A stretch of DNA of 12,765 nucleotides from Candidatus Dojkabacteria bacterium UBA2177 (GTDB lineage Bacteria > Patescibacteriota > Dojkabacteria > SC72). Positions 1 to 7,656 of this stretch are shown here, in pieces; position 1 is the first letter of the stretch, and each line of letters opens with the position of its first letter. The stretch spans positions 1 through 12,765 of the forward strand of contig DCVX01000016.1 of the NCBI GenBank assembly GCA_002328805.1, in the 5' to 3' direction. The notes below the pieces were generated by a model. The model was not told the origin of the DNA. It made no database searches and saw nothing but the letters and a program-made list of their open reading frames with translations. The translations under genes and the position numbers were made by a program.

Positions 1-674
1 ATATCTTTTATCCCATATGGCTCTTTTGCAAAAAGTTTTAACTCCTGTAATAATTCCCCATATTGTTTCTTGTTACTAATATCTTTGTTATATTTTTTGT
101 TCCCTTCAATTCCTTTAGGGTACTTTTTAAGTTTGAAAACAGAGGAGAGAATAATATATTTATCTTTCCATTCGTTTTTAAATTTTGTATTCCTATAACT
201 AAAATTACAATCTTTTGGTAAAAGAGTTTGTAGTTGAAGATTTTTGATGTCTATTACTTTAATTGATTGTATGGTGTCTATGATCTCCTGTCCGTATGCC
301 CCGATATTTTGTGCAACAGCAGCTCCAACAGTACCAGGAATTAGGATCATGTTTTCAATACCACTAAGGTTTTGTTTTATGGTGTATTCAACGAAGTTGC
401 TCCAATTCTGACCACTATTTACTGCTATTTCTACCCAGTTGCCATTGGTTAATATTTTCTTTCCTTTTATAGAAATCTTTAGGGTAATTCCGTACCAATT
501 ATCTACTAACAAGGTATTACTTCCTTCTCCGAGGATTAAGATTTTTTCATTAGGATATTGTTTCAACACTTCTTTAAGTTCTGTTAGATTTTTAATCTCT
601 GCAAAATATTTTGTTTTAATATCTACTCCAAAGGTATTGTGGTTTTTGAGGGAGTAATTCTTTTTGACTTTCAT
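1..674 (-). CDS. murB: UDP-N-acetylmuramate dehydrogenase MurB, C-terminus cut off by the window edge
   Basis: MurB reduces UDP-N-acetylglucosamine enolpyruvate to UDP-N-acetylmuramate with FAD and NADPH, a cytoplasmic step in peptidoglycan precursor synthesis. The visible 224 residues cover the FAD-binding domain: NTFG (residues 13-16), the GEGSN flavin-binding loop (49-53), the NIGAYG motif (123-128) preceded by IPGTVGAA (112-119), and an FSYRNTKFK segment (158-166). R161 in that segment corresponds to the catalytic arginine of the FGYRDSIFK segment in E. coli MurB. This spacing resembles the E. coli-like (type I) enzyme. The catalytic serine and C-terminal glutamate lie beyond the left edge. 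The ATG at 674 is the only good start; a TGTTAATAT extended -10 lies 6 bases upstream, so the mRNA may be leaderless. The gene is divergent from the HAD gene at 750. It is intact as far as it can be read. Confidence 0.95.
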   Translation of the reverse strand, partial: MKVKKNYSLKNHNTFGVDIKTKYFAEIKNLTELKEVLKQYPNEKILILGEGSNTLLVDNWYGITLKISIKGKKILTNGNWVEIAVNSGQNWSNFVEYTIKQNLSGIENMILIPGTVGAAVAQNIGAYGQEIIDTIQSIKVIDIKNLQLQTLLPKDCNFSYRNTKFKNEWKDKYIILSSVFKLKKYPKGIEGNKKYNKDISNKKQYGELLQELKLFAKEPYGIKD

Positions 675-680
675 AACAAT

Positions 681-689
681 ATATTAACA
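681..689 (-). promoter_or_regulatory. Putative extended -10 for leaderless murB mRNA
   Basis: On the minus strand TGTTAATAT (689 to 681) has the TGn extension and a TAATAT hexamer that ends 6 bases before the murB ATG. No Shine-Dalgarno sequence precedes the start and no clear -35 element is seen. The placement would put transcription initiation at or within about a base of the start codon. Base composition makes such hexamers common, so the call rests on spacing shared with other starts in the window. Confidence 0.4.
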
Positions 690-736
690 GAATATGTGTA
701 AATTAACAGGGCTATACTAATAGTCCAAGAGTAAGA

Positions 737-742
737 TATAAT
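737..742 (+). promoter_or_regulatory. Putative -10 box for leaderless HAD-gene mRNA
   Basis: A perfect TATAAT ends 7 bases before the ATG at 750, so transcription should begin at about the A of the start codon. The bases between (acccaaa) contain no ribosome binding site. No convincing -35 hexamer lies at the usual distance. Confidence 0.55.
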
Positions 743-749
743 ACCCAAA

Positions 750-1580
750 ATGAACCAGATAGAGTTTGAAAAAAACTCTGCCCCACTACTAGAATATCTT
801 CAACTGAGAAATATTGATGCTGTTGCCTTTGACATTGACAGCACAGTTCTAGACACAGGAGGACAATTCCACGAAACACTCTATGTCCTAGGTCTGGAAA
901 TATCCCAAGAATTACCAGTAGAAATAGCCCCACATTATTATGAGGAAATTAGTAGACAGATAGAAAACGAAGTCTATGCTGTATATTACAAAAACAAAAG
1001 AAAACCAGTTTTAATAGGAAAACAGTATGAGGAAGGGCTAGACAACTATTTAAAGGAACTTAACCTAGGCAACATTACAGACAGAATGAGAGAGAGAATA
1101 ATGTTTTACCAAGAAAAACACTACACTAAATCACCTAAAGCATATCCCTCCACAAAAGAAATTATAGAATTAATATTATCTTCTGGTAGAGAGGTCGTAT
1201 TTAATTCCCATGCTCAAGACGATTGGACAGAAAAAAAGATTCAGTATATTGCTTCCCTTATTGATGGAATTGACACATTCCCCTATGTGGCTGTTCCAAT
1301 AAACGAAAATAAAGATACTGAAAGTTGGCTACATGCATATTCCAAAGTAGATAGTGAACCTGAAAATGTTCTCACAGTAGGAGACAACTTCAATGCAGAT
1401 ATAATCCCAGCTATAGAGGCTGGATGCAAAACTGTGGTCTGGATAAATCCAAGAAGATCCGAACTACCAGAAGATTTTATTCTTTCTGAAGATGTTCATC
1501 TGTTTATAATAGAGAATATTGAAGAACTGAAAAATTTAGATATAAACTCTAGGTACTCTCTCACTAATTCCGGTGAATAA
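750..1580 (+). CDS. HAD-superfamily hydrolase (predicted phosphatase)
   Basis: A predicted soluble phosphohydrolase of 276 residues. The HAD motifs appear in order: motif I FDIDST (27-32), with D28 as the expected nucleophile and D30 as the acid/base; motif II around S153 in FNSHAQ; a candidate motif III lysine near K188; and motif IV GDNFNADI (211-218), which supplies the magnesium-binding acidic residues. A long helical cap insert (about 40-130) between motifs I and II suggests a C1-type cap, as in phosphoglycolate phosphatase-like enzymes and HAD-type acid phosphatases. No signal peptide is seen, so it is probably cytoplasmic. The substrate cannot be told from sequence. The start is fixed by a perfect TATAAT 7 bases upstream. 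It stands alone, divergent from murB and 85 bases before the CofE-like gene. Confidence 0.85.
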   Translation: MNQIEFEKNSAPLLEYLQLRNIDAVAFDIDSTVLDTGGQFHETLYVLGLEISQELPVEIAPHYYEEISRQIENEVYAVYYKNKRKPVLIGKQYEEGLDNYLKELNLGNITDRMRERIMFYQEKHYTKSPKAYPSTKEIIELILSSGREVVFNSHAQDDWTEKKIQYIASLIDGIDTFPYVAVPINENKDTESWLHAYSKVDSEPENVLTVGDNFNADIIPAIEAGCKTVVWINPRRSELPEDFILSEDVHLFIIENIEELKNLDINSRYSLTNSGE

Positions 1581-1652
1581 AACCCCATCTTAATATTATT
1601 GCTAACAACCTATACCATGTAAAGGTATGCTAGGATTAAAAGTATAAATTAT

Positions 1653-1658
1653 TAAAAT
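1653..1658 (+). promoter_or_regulatory. Putative -10 box for leaderless CofE-like mRNA
   Basis: TAAAAT (5 of 6 consensus bases) ends 7 bases before the ATG at 1666, the same spacing as for the HAD gene. The intervening bases are all A or T and carry no ribosome binding site. The surrounding run is very AT-rich, which lowers the weight of the match. Confidence 0.35.
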
Positions 1659-1665
1659 TTTAAAT

Positions 1666-2841
1666 ATGAGACATACAGGAACTGTTGTAAGGGGAATAAG
1701 AACACCTGTAATTAAGAGCGGAGATGATCTAGTAAGCATAGTACTAGATTCTATCCTTAGAGCTTCCAAGGGAGAGAAGTTTGATTTAAAAAATGGAGAC
1801 ATTATCGGTATAACAGAGGCAGTAGTTTCCATCTCTCAAAGAAATTATGTTACTGCAGATGATGTTGCCATGGAGGTTAAAAAGAAATTTCCTACTAAGG
1901 AAATTGCTTTAGTGCATCCCATTCTAAGTAGGAACAGATTCTCCCTAATTCTAAAGTCTATAGCAAAAGCTTATGACAAAGTTCATATCCTCTTAAGTTA
2001 TCCTGCAGATGAGGTTGGTAACCACTTAATGGATCCAGACAAGATGTATGATTTAGGATTAAACCCCTACTCTGATTCTTTTGGTGAGACCAAGTATAGA
2101 AATTTGTTTGGAGAAGAGGTTAAGCATAGATTTACTGGTGTGGACTATGTTAAGTACTACAAAAGTTTAGGAGAGAACAATATAAAAATATATTTTTCAA
2201 ATGATCCTAAATTTATTCTCAAATATACTAAGAATGTTCTAGCCTGTGATATCCATACAAGAGAGAGAACTAAGAAAATACTAAAGGAAAATGGCGGAGA
2301 GATAATATATGGCTTAGATGACATCTGCAATAGGAAGAATAGTAAAAGAGGTTACAATAAGGAATATGGTCTTTTAGGTTCTAATAAGGTTACAGAAGAG
2401 AAATTAAAACTCTTCCCAAGGGATGGTAATGAATTTGTTCTAGAGGTGCAGAAGCGATTTAAGAAAGAAACTGGGAAAAATGTCGAGGTTTTAATTTACG
2501 GAGACGGTGCTTTTAAAGATCCTATTGGGGGAATTTGGGAATTAGCAGACCCTGTTGTTTCGCCTGCCTTTACATCTGGTCTGAAAGGCAGACCAAAGGA
2601 GGTTAAGTTAAAATATGTTTCTGAGAATTGGGATGAAACAGGTAACCTAGATGAATATGTCAAGAGTGTAATAAAGGAAAAGAATACAAAGAAGTACCAA
2701 GTAGAAAAATCTTTGGGAACAACACCAAGACAAATTCCAGATCTTTTAGGAAGTCTTTGTGATTTAACAACAGGTAGTGGGGATAAAGGAACACCAGTTG
2801 TTCTAATACAGGGTTATTTTGATGATTACACAGTAGAATAA
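1666..2841 (+). CDS. cofE: CofE-like coenzyme F420-0:L-glutamate ligase family protein
   Basis: The 391-residue product resembles the CofE/FbiB ligase family, which in archaea and actinobacteria adds glutamates to F420-0 using GTP and a divalent metal. The N-terminus has the family pattern TPVIKSGDDL (13-22), followed by NGDIIGITEAVVS (43-55), equivalent to the CofE 'GDIVVVTSKVVS' segment. A later block around VLIYGDGAFKDPIGGIWELA resembles the metal and nucleotide binding region of the longer bacterial homologues. It is longer than archaeal CofE (about 250 residues) and lacks the FbiB nitroreductase domain. No other F420 gene lies in this window, so F420 may not be the acceptor; glutamylation or amide bond formation on another substrate is possible. 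The family call is fairly secure, the substrate is not. No membrane segment is seen. Confidence 0.75.
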   Translation: MRHTGTVVRGIRTPVIKSGDDLVSIVLDSILRASKGEKFDLKNGDIIGITEAVVSISQRNYVTADDVAMEVKKKFPTKEIALVHPILSRNRFSLILKSIAKAYDKVHILLSYPADEVGNHLMDPDKMYDLGLNPYSDSFGETKYRNLFGEEVKHRFTGVDYVKYYKSLGENNIKIYFSNDPKFILKYTKNVLACDIHTRERTKKILKENGGEIIYGLDDICNRKNSKRGYNKEYGLLGSNKVTEEKLKLFPRDGNEFVLEVQKRFKKETGKNVEVLIYGDGAFKDPIGGIWELADPVVSPAFTSGLKGRPKEVKLKYVSENWDETGNLDEYVKSVIKEKNTKKYQVEKSLGTTPRQIPDLLGSLCDLTTGSGDKGTPVVLIQGYFDDYTVE

Positions 2842-2901
2842 AAACATTAGGGACTTAATAAAGCTTGATATTCTTTAAGAAGCATTGGTTTCGTCTATAG
2901 A

Positions 2902-2930
2902 TTGAAAAAAGTTTTTATAACTAGTATAAT
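2902..2930 (+). promoter_or_regulatory. Sigma-70-type promoter upstream of the lipoprotein gene
   Basis: TTGAAA (2902-2907) and a perfect TATAAT (2925-2930) are separated by 17 bases, the ideal spacing for a housekeeping promoter. Transcription would start near 2937 and leave a leader of about 37 bases with no Shine-Dalgarno sequence. A second -10-like hexamer, TATGCT (2960-2965), ends 8 bases before the ATG and could give a leaderless transcript. Confidence 0.55.
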
Positions 2931-2973
2931 ACCCTATAGTCTAATTTCCCTAACTTTATTATGCTAATTTTGT

Positions 2974-5016
2974 ATGAACAATATTGAAAAGAATGTTTTT
3001 AATGGTCTAGTTGCTACCAGTATGGTTGGAGGAGCTCTTGCTGGTTGTGCTCCTGCTAAAACACCAGATACTAATCCAAATACAGATGTTGAAAAGAACC
3101 CGCCACAGGTTCAAGTTCTTCCTCAGGAGGAAATAGATGAGATACAAGGTAATACTCAAGAACAGGAACCCTTTATTAACACAGAGCTCTCTTTGGGAAA
3201 AGAGATTTTGGAGGAGGAAGTTGTAATGAAAGATATCTCGGCTGAAATAACAGATGAAGAGATAGCACAAATCTCTGCCGAGCAGGAAGAAAAAAGATTT
3301 AATTATTCCGTTTTGGATATTCGTAATTGGAATGATTACGAGGTAGGAGATATTGAAAAGAAAGCCCCAGGTTATGTAGTGGAGATAGAGAATCCTACCT
3401 CTCTCTTCGTTATTCCTTTAAAAAATGATGAATTTATAGATGAAGAGAGAGAAATTGAGGAGATTGTAGTAGATAAAGGTATAGTATTGGAAGTTGCAGA
3501 AGTAAGAAAATTAGTAGGTCCAGAAGAAGAGGAGATAGAGGTTGGGTTGCTTGCTAATACTTATGGTGCTAAGGCTGTAGCTGCGATTGTTATGGAGGGA
3601 AAAGATAGCTCAGGAGAGGAGAGAACCTTTACTAAGGAAAGTGAATCCAGTGAGAGTGCTGTAGCATATATTACCTTGTCAGATAGTATATATCCTAATA
3701 AGGTTCACAACACTTTTAATGCTTTGTTAAATATCTCACAATTTCAAGATGCCAATGGAATCTTAAACACGGAAAGAGAGTACTCCTATTTGGAGATGAT
3801 AGGTCTTTTAGATCCTAACAAGAGGTATGACTATCTTACTGGTTTAATGAGTTCTGGAGCTGAGTCTCGAGGTGGTGGTGTATGTGCTATGGCCACAGGA
3901 ATCTCTTCTTTAGTTCATCAAGATCCTACAAACAAAATAGTTAGTCAATGGCCTCATCCTACTAGATATTTCCAGGGACCTTTTAGTATGTCACCATACG
4001 TTGTGGATGCAACTGTTCAGGAAGTCGCTGATGGTCCAGATTATGATTTTACATGGTCTTTAAGTAAGGAGAGATACCTTAAAATAGATACATATATGAC
4101 TCCTTCAGGAGTCCCCTACTCTGAAACGGCTCAAGACGGTATAGGGGGTCAGTCAGATGTTAATGCAATATTTGTATTATCATTCACAGACCAATATCCA
4201 GAAGGTCAAACTGAGAGATTACAGAATATGATGAATGAATATTCCCAATTTAGACAATCTCAGCATGCAGATACCTTTGAATCCTATGAAAGTTTCAATT
4301 ACACATTAAGTGAGGTTGAGAATGCTATTAACCTAATCTACAACCGTGAGGATATAAGATACTTTGAAAGTGAATTTGAACAGAAAGAATATCTTCAAGA
4401 TTTGTTAGCATTCCAAGAAGCAGTAAACAGTTACCAAGAGGATCCTAACTTTAGACTTGCAGATTATCTAAAGACTACACAGTGGTATGCAAATTACAAA
4501 AATAATCCTAATAGAAATCCAGAAAACTTAGATTTAGCAATTAGAATGATTTCCTACACGAATATTCAAGGAGAACCTCTTCAATGTGTAACATATGCAG
4601 GAGTCTTACCCCTACTTTATCCTGAATTAAATATACAAGGGATTGGAGGCTCTGGAGTTAGATCCGCTACGGAATTGGTAAGAGACGGTTATGCAGCATA
4701 TAACGGATCTGTTGCAACCGGTTTCGGAGGATTACTAGTTGTTGGCAAAGGTTTGAGTATAGATAATTACCATCCAGGAGACTTGTTTGTTACAAGGACA
4801 GGAAACTTTGGGCATGTAGGTGCAATATTGGCTGAGACAACAGATGAGTTTGGTAACAAGTTACTCTTAGTTACAGATTCTAATAGAGCCAGAGATGGGA
4901 AGATTAAATTCTATGTAGTAGATGCAAATTCATTAGATGATATTTTCGGTCCGGCATATAGGTATATTATTAGATCTGCAGCAAACCACCAAAAGATTGC
5001 TGAGGCCAATAATTAA
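2974..5016 (+). CDS. Lipoprotein with a VanW-like region and a C-terminal CHAP/NlpC-like amidase domain
   Basis: The N-terminus (residues 1-25) is a lipoprotein signal whose lipobox LAGC ends at C25, predicting SPase II cleavage and a surface lipid anchor. Residues about 26-120 are a low-complexity, glutamate-rich linker. Residues about 240-390 match the VanW layout: an asparagine-rich NTFN/NISQF entry, then GGGVCAMAT (300-308, C304), then WPHP and a DATV stretch; the usual VanW text is GGGVCQxSTT...HPH...DATV. The C-terminal 150 residues look like a CHAP/NlpC cysteine amidase: QC at 537-538, GDLFV, GHVGAIL with H614, and an acidic or amide third residue near D635-N637. A surface cell-wall hydrolase or remodelling factor is the likely role; the biochemical function of VanW is unknown. 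At 680 residues it is the largest gene here. It converges on dcd with a 19-base gap. Confidence 0.8.
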   Translation: MNNIEKNVFNGLVATSMVGGALAGCAPAKTPDTNPNTDVEKNPPQVQVLPQEEIDEIQGNTQEQEPFINTELSLGKEILEEEVVMKDISAEITDEEIAQISAEQEEKRFNYSVLDIRNWNDYEVGDIEKKAPGYVVEIENPTSLFVIPLKNDEFIDEEREIEEIVVDKGIVLEVAEVRKLVGPEEEEIEVGLLANTYGAKAVAAIVMEGKDSSGEERTFTKESESSESAVAYITLSDSIYPNKVHNTFNALLNISQFQDANGILNTEREYSYLEMIGLLDPNKRYDYLTGLMSSGAESRGGGVCAMATGISSLVHQDPTNKIVSQWPHPTRYFQGPFSMSPYVVDATVQEVADGPDYDFTWSLSKERYLKIDTYMTPSGVPYSETAQDGIGGQSDVNAIFVLSFTDQYPEGQTERLQNMMNEYSQFRQSQHADTFESYESFNYTLSEVENAINLIYNREDIRYFESEFEQKEYLQDLLAFQEAVNSYQEDPNFRLADYLKTTQWYANYKNNPNRNPENLDLAIRMISYTNIQGEPLQCVTYAGVLPLLYPELNIQGIGGSGVRSATELVRDGYAAYNGSVATGFGGLLVVGKGLSIDNYHPGDLFVTRTGNFGHVGAILAETTDEFGNKLLLVTDSNRARDGKIKFYVVDANSLDDIFGPAYRYIIRSAANHQKIAEANN

Positions 5017-5035
5017 GAATTCTAACCAAGTGGAA

Positions 5036-5560
5036 TTACACCTTTGGAGGAGTTACGCCCCTCTGGTTCGTATATTTACTTATCTTATCTCCAACAATAG
5101 GCTCAGAGAGTTTTGCAAAAAGGTAAGTTCCAATTCTCTCCCCAGGGTGTAGGACTATGTCAAACTTACCTAGATTCTTTATTTCCAAAACAGAGATCTC
5201 TGAATTAAATGGGACGCCATCTAAAACAAGAGCTGTCAGATGAATAGTCATACCTGCCCTAGCGTAAGTAGATCTTCCATCTAACATTGTTATTATATCT
5301 TTATCTGTTCTAATACTCTGTTGGGTAGAACCTAACACAAAGTCATTTGGTTTAAGGATATATGGTTCTTTACTCAAATCATATTTGTCATATTTCAACT
5401 CCTTTGGATTTCTGGTATCAAAGAGTTGTCCTTTCTTTGGAATAAGCAATTCATCTCCTAAGTTTACAGTAATACCCTTAGTCTCAATATGTAAATTACC
5501 TTGGACAATAATCTTTCCTTCGTGGATGTATCTACTTATTGTTTTATTTGACAGGAACAT
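5036..5560 (-). CDS. dcd: dCTP deaminase (dUTPase-fold family)
   Basis: Dcd deaminates dCTP to dUTP, feeding dTMP synthesis; some family members also cleave the product to dUMP. At 174 residues the length is slightly shorter than E. coli Dcd (193). The core signature is present: DGRSTYARAGMTIHLTA (94-110) matches the GRSSLARLG segment, with S97 and R101 as the active-site residues, and SVLEIKNLGK (123-132) carries E126, the equivalent of the catalytic glutamate. HPGERIGTYLF (138-148) closes the barrel. The product is soluble and cytoplasmic. The ATG at 5560 is preceded on its strand by an A-rich stretch without a clear ribosome binding site. It is convergent with the lipoprotein gene and divergent from the cupin gene. 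Whether it is mono- or bifunctional cannot be decided by eye. Confidence 0.9.
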   Translation of the reverse strand: MFLSNKTISRYIHEGKIIVQGNLHIETKGITVNLGDELLIPKKGQLFDTRNPKELKYDKYDLSKEPYILKPNDFVLGSTQQSIRTDKDIITMLDGRSTYARAGMTIHLTALVLDGVPFNSEISVLEIKNLGKFDIVLHPGERIGTYLFAKLSEPIVGDKISKYTNQRGVTPPKV

Positions 5561-5699
5561 ATCTTTTGGCAGTTAAGTGAATATATAAATATATACTATT
5601 TGTACAGGGGATGTCTATAAAGGGCTTAGACTTCACAGCTTGAAAGCATATGTTTATTGTGAGATATTGTAAAGTATATAAATTCTAAGTTTTATTATC
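5561..5699. promoter_or_regulatory. Divergent intergenic region between dcd and the cupin gene
   Basis: This 139-base AT-rich stretch must hold promoters for both flanking genes. On the plus strand TTGAAA (5640-5645) is followed 17 bases later by a weak GATATT, and TATAAA (5677-5682) lies 17 bases before the cupin ATG. On the minus strand several TATATT/TATATA runs lie around 5581-5597, before dcd. I cannot choose between these candidates. No Shine-Dalgarno sequence or operator-like inverted repeat stands out. Confidence 0.35.
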
Positions 5700-6080
5700 A
5701 TGGGATATATAGATAATATTGAAGAAAAGACCGTAGATAATAATAATTTCAGGCAAGTTCTCTTTACTGGAAAGCACATGCAGTTAGTTGTTATGGCTCT
5801 TAAGCCAGGTGAAGATATTGGAGAAGAGATACATGAGCATGTAGATCAATTCTTCAGGATTGAGCAAGGAGAAGCAAAGGTTGTTATTGATGGCCAAGAA
5901 GATCTCTTAAAGGAAGATATGGTTGCAATTGTTCCTGCAGGAGCAAAACACAACGTAATTAATACCTCTAATGTTGACCTAAAGCTTTACACAATCTACG
6001 CACCACCTAACCACCCAGATGGAACTATTAACAAGGATAAGGCAGAGGCCGAAGCGTACGAGAAGGAAATGAATCACTAA
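5700..6080 (+). CDS. Small cupin-domain protein
   Basis: A 126-residue single-domain cupin, probably cytoplasmic and metal binding. Cupin motif 1 is PGEDIGEEIHEHVDQFFRI (residues 36-54), with H45 and H47 as metal ligands; the usual glutamate a few residues later is a glutamine here (DQFF), as in a known subgroup of small cupins. Motif 2 is PAGAKHNVINTS, with one histidine. The tail after the barrel is charged and rich in K, E and A. Small cupins include sugar isomerases, dioxygenases and ligand sensors, so no reaction is assigned. The ATG at 5700 lacks a ribosome binding site. The gene ends 9 bases before the end of the convergent glutamine synthetase gene, with no obvious terminator hairpin between them. 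Confidence 0.85.
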   Translation: MGYIDNIEEKTVDNNNFRQVLFTGKHMQLVVMALKPGEDIGEEIHEHVDQFFRIEQGEAKVVIDGQEDLLKEDMVAIVPAGAKHNVINTSNVDLKLYTIYAPPNHPDGTINKDKAEAEAYEKEMNH

Positions 6081-6089
6081 CACCTGTTT

Positions 6090-7526
6090 TTAGAACTTGT
6101 TCCAGAGATACTGGTTTATTATCTCATGATGGTAGAGAACCTCCGACTTCTTTATTGTTTTTCCTAGTTCCTTTGGAGACCTATTAGCTACAGCCTCTTT
6201 TAATTCTAAATATCTCTCTTTTGCTTCTTCTCCCAACAACTCTGTTGTAAAGTCACTGGACTTAAAGACTCTAATTGCGTCATATATGTTGGAAGGAAGA
6301 GTCTTTGTTCGAATTCTTTTCTTACTATCTACCTCCTCTTTCTCTCCCTCTAACCCTGTTCTTAGCAGTGTGTATATTAAAAGGTAAGGGTTAGTATCTG
6401 GTGCTACAGAGCGGACCTCTATTCTTGTTGAATGTTCGTTCCCAATAGGGAGTCTAACCATTGAAGTTCTGTCATTATGTGAATATTTTATTTTATTTGG
6501 AGCCTCGTAATTAGAATCTAACCTTCTGTAAGAATTAACACTCGAATTAAGCACTAAGCATATTTCATTAGCGTTTCCTAGTATCCTCTCCGTGAAGTCT
6601 AATCCTTCTTTGGATATGGTCTTTGGATTACTCTTGTTGTAAAAAAGATTCTTCCCCTTCTTAGAAATGGAGATATTTGTATGCATTCCACTACCATTTA
6701 TATCGGTAAGGGGCTTTGGTAGAAAACAGGCTGTGCAGTCCATATTTTCAGCAACCTGCCTTGCTATTAATTTGTACAACTGTATTTCGTCAGCTGCGTT
6801 AATAACATCTGCATATTTGTAATTTAATTCAAACTGGGAAGGAGCAACCTCTGGATGGTCTTTTTCATTTTCAAAACCGAGTGCTCTTTGCACTTCTGCC
6901 GTTGAATCTATGAACAATCTTAACTTGTCTTTAGGCAGGGAATGGTAGTATCCTCCAGGAGAAACTAATTTAAAACCTTTTCTTTCAACATAATGTGTTT
7001 CTGCATCTAAACCTTCTAGTAGAAATCCCTCAAGTTCGGCTCCCAGATTAATCATGAAGCCTTTTTCTTCTAATTCTTCCATTAGTTCCTTTAATCTTGC
7101 CCTGAAGTCACAAGGGTGGACCTTATGATCCTCGGTATATATATCTGCAAAAATTGCTATTTTCCCTGGACCAAAAAGATTAGAGGGTAACCAGTAAAAA
7201 GAAGCCCAATCTAATTTAAGTCTAAGGTCAGATTCTGTTACGTGACTAAAACCTCTTACAGAGGAACCGTCAAAGGTTAGGTTAGAGTCAGATTCTAGTA
7301 AATATTTTTTGTCATAATCTAGCATGTGGAATCGTCCCTCTAGGTCGGAGAAGAACACTGTAACTGCCTTTATCCCATTTTCCTTCTTAAGGTAATCTTT
7401 GTATTTTTTTTCTGTCTCTTTAGGGTCTAAATCTGTTCTCTTACTTCGTAATTTTTTAGCTTCGAGGTTCTTTTCCTCTAGTTCTTTGAAAGAGAGGGAG
7501 AGGAAATCTGTTAGTTCTGTATGCAT
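6090..7526 (-). CDS. glnA: Glutamine synthetase
   Basis: Makes glutamine from glutamate, ammonia and ATP; a cytoplasmic ring enzyme. The 478 residues contain the class I GlnA signatures in order: FDGSSVRGF (85-93), metal ligands E164 and E166 in AELEGF, EVAPSQFEL with E226 and E233, KPLTDINGSGMH with H282, RRLDSNYEAP with the flap glutamate E341, R353 and R358 in NDRTSMVRLP, and the RIEVRS element with E370 and R372. All expected metal, glutamate and ATP binding residues that I can place are present. The first 50 or so residues are a charged helical extension before the usual beta-grasp domain. I see no GlnA adenylylation-loop tyrosine motif, so adenylylation control is not supported. The minus-strand TATAAA ending 12 bases before the ATG leaves only a very short leader. 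Confidence 0.93.
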   Translation of the reverse strand: MHTELTDFLSLSFKELEEKNLEAKKLRSKRTDLDPKETEKKYKDYLKKENGIKAVTVFFSDLEGRFHMLDYDKKYLLESDSNLTFDGSSVRGFSHVTESDLRLKLDWASFYWLPSNLFGPGKIAIFADIYTEDHKVHPCDFRARLKELMEELEEKGFMINLGAELEGFLLEGLDAETHYVERKGFKLVSPGGYYHSLPKDKLRLFIDSTAEVQRALGFENEKDHPEVAPSQFELNYKYADVINAADEIQLYKLIARQVAENMDCTACFLPKPLTDINGSGMHTNISISKKGKNLFYNKSNPKTISKEGLDFTERILGNANEICLVLNSSVNSYRRLDSNYEAPNKIKYSHNDRTSMVRLPIGNEHSTRIEVRSVAPDTNPYLLIYTLLRTGLEGEKEEVDSKKRIRTKTLPSNIYDAIRVFKSSDFTTELLGEEAKERYLELKEAVANRSPKELGKTIKKSEVLYHHEIINQYLWNKF

Positions 7527-7644
7527 GTTGTTTTGTACTTTATATTAAATATGTGAACAAATAACTTAAAAATATACATAGTTAATATAGTGGCGTCAAC
7601 TGTGTGCTAATTATTCTTCTTATGCAATCTTTTTCTAAAGAGTG

Positions 7645-7650
7645 TATAAT
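7645..7650 (+). promoter_or_regulatory. Putative -10 box deciding the start at 7657
   Basis: A perfect TATAAT ends 6 bases before the ATG at 7657. An in-frame GTG at 7642 lies directly before this hexamer, so it would fall upstream of the transcript start. This argues for the ATG as the real start and for a leaderless mRNA. No -35 hexamer is clear. Confidence 0.55.
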
Positions 7651-7656
7651 CCCCTT

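Noticed and set aside
439..657. Open frame on the plus strand inside murB
   Set aside because: It is antisense to clear MurB motifs and shows no family features; a shadow of the real gene.
712..933. Minus-strand open frame opposite the HAD gene start
   Set aside because: Antisense to HAD motif I and covering the HAD promoter; no independent support.
1611..1629. Small hairpin TATACC/GGTATG between the HAD and CofE-like genes
   Set aside because: Six base pairs with one wobble and no T tract; too weak for a terminator or riboswitch call.
3007..3270. Minus-strand open frame rich in hydrophobic residues
   Set aside because: Complement of the glutamate-rich linker of the lipoprotein, which explains its composition.
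5017..5035. Terminator hairpin between the lipoprotein gene and dcd
   Set aside because: Only a short AATTC/GAATT pairing with no T tract on either strand.
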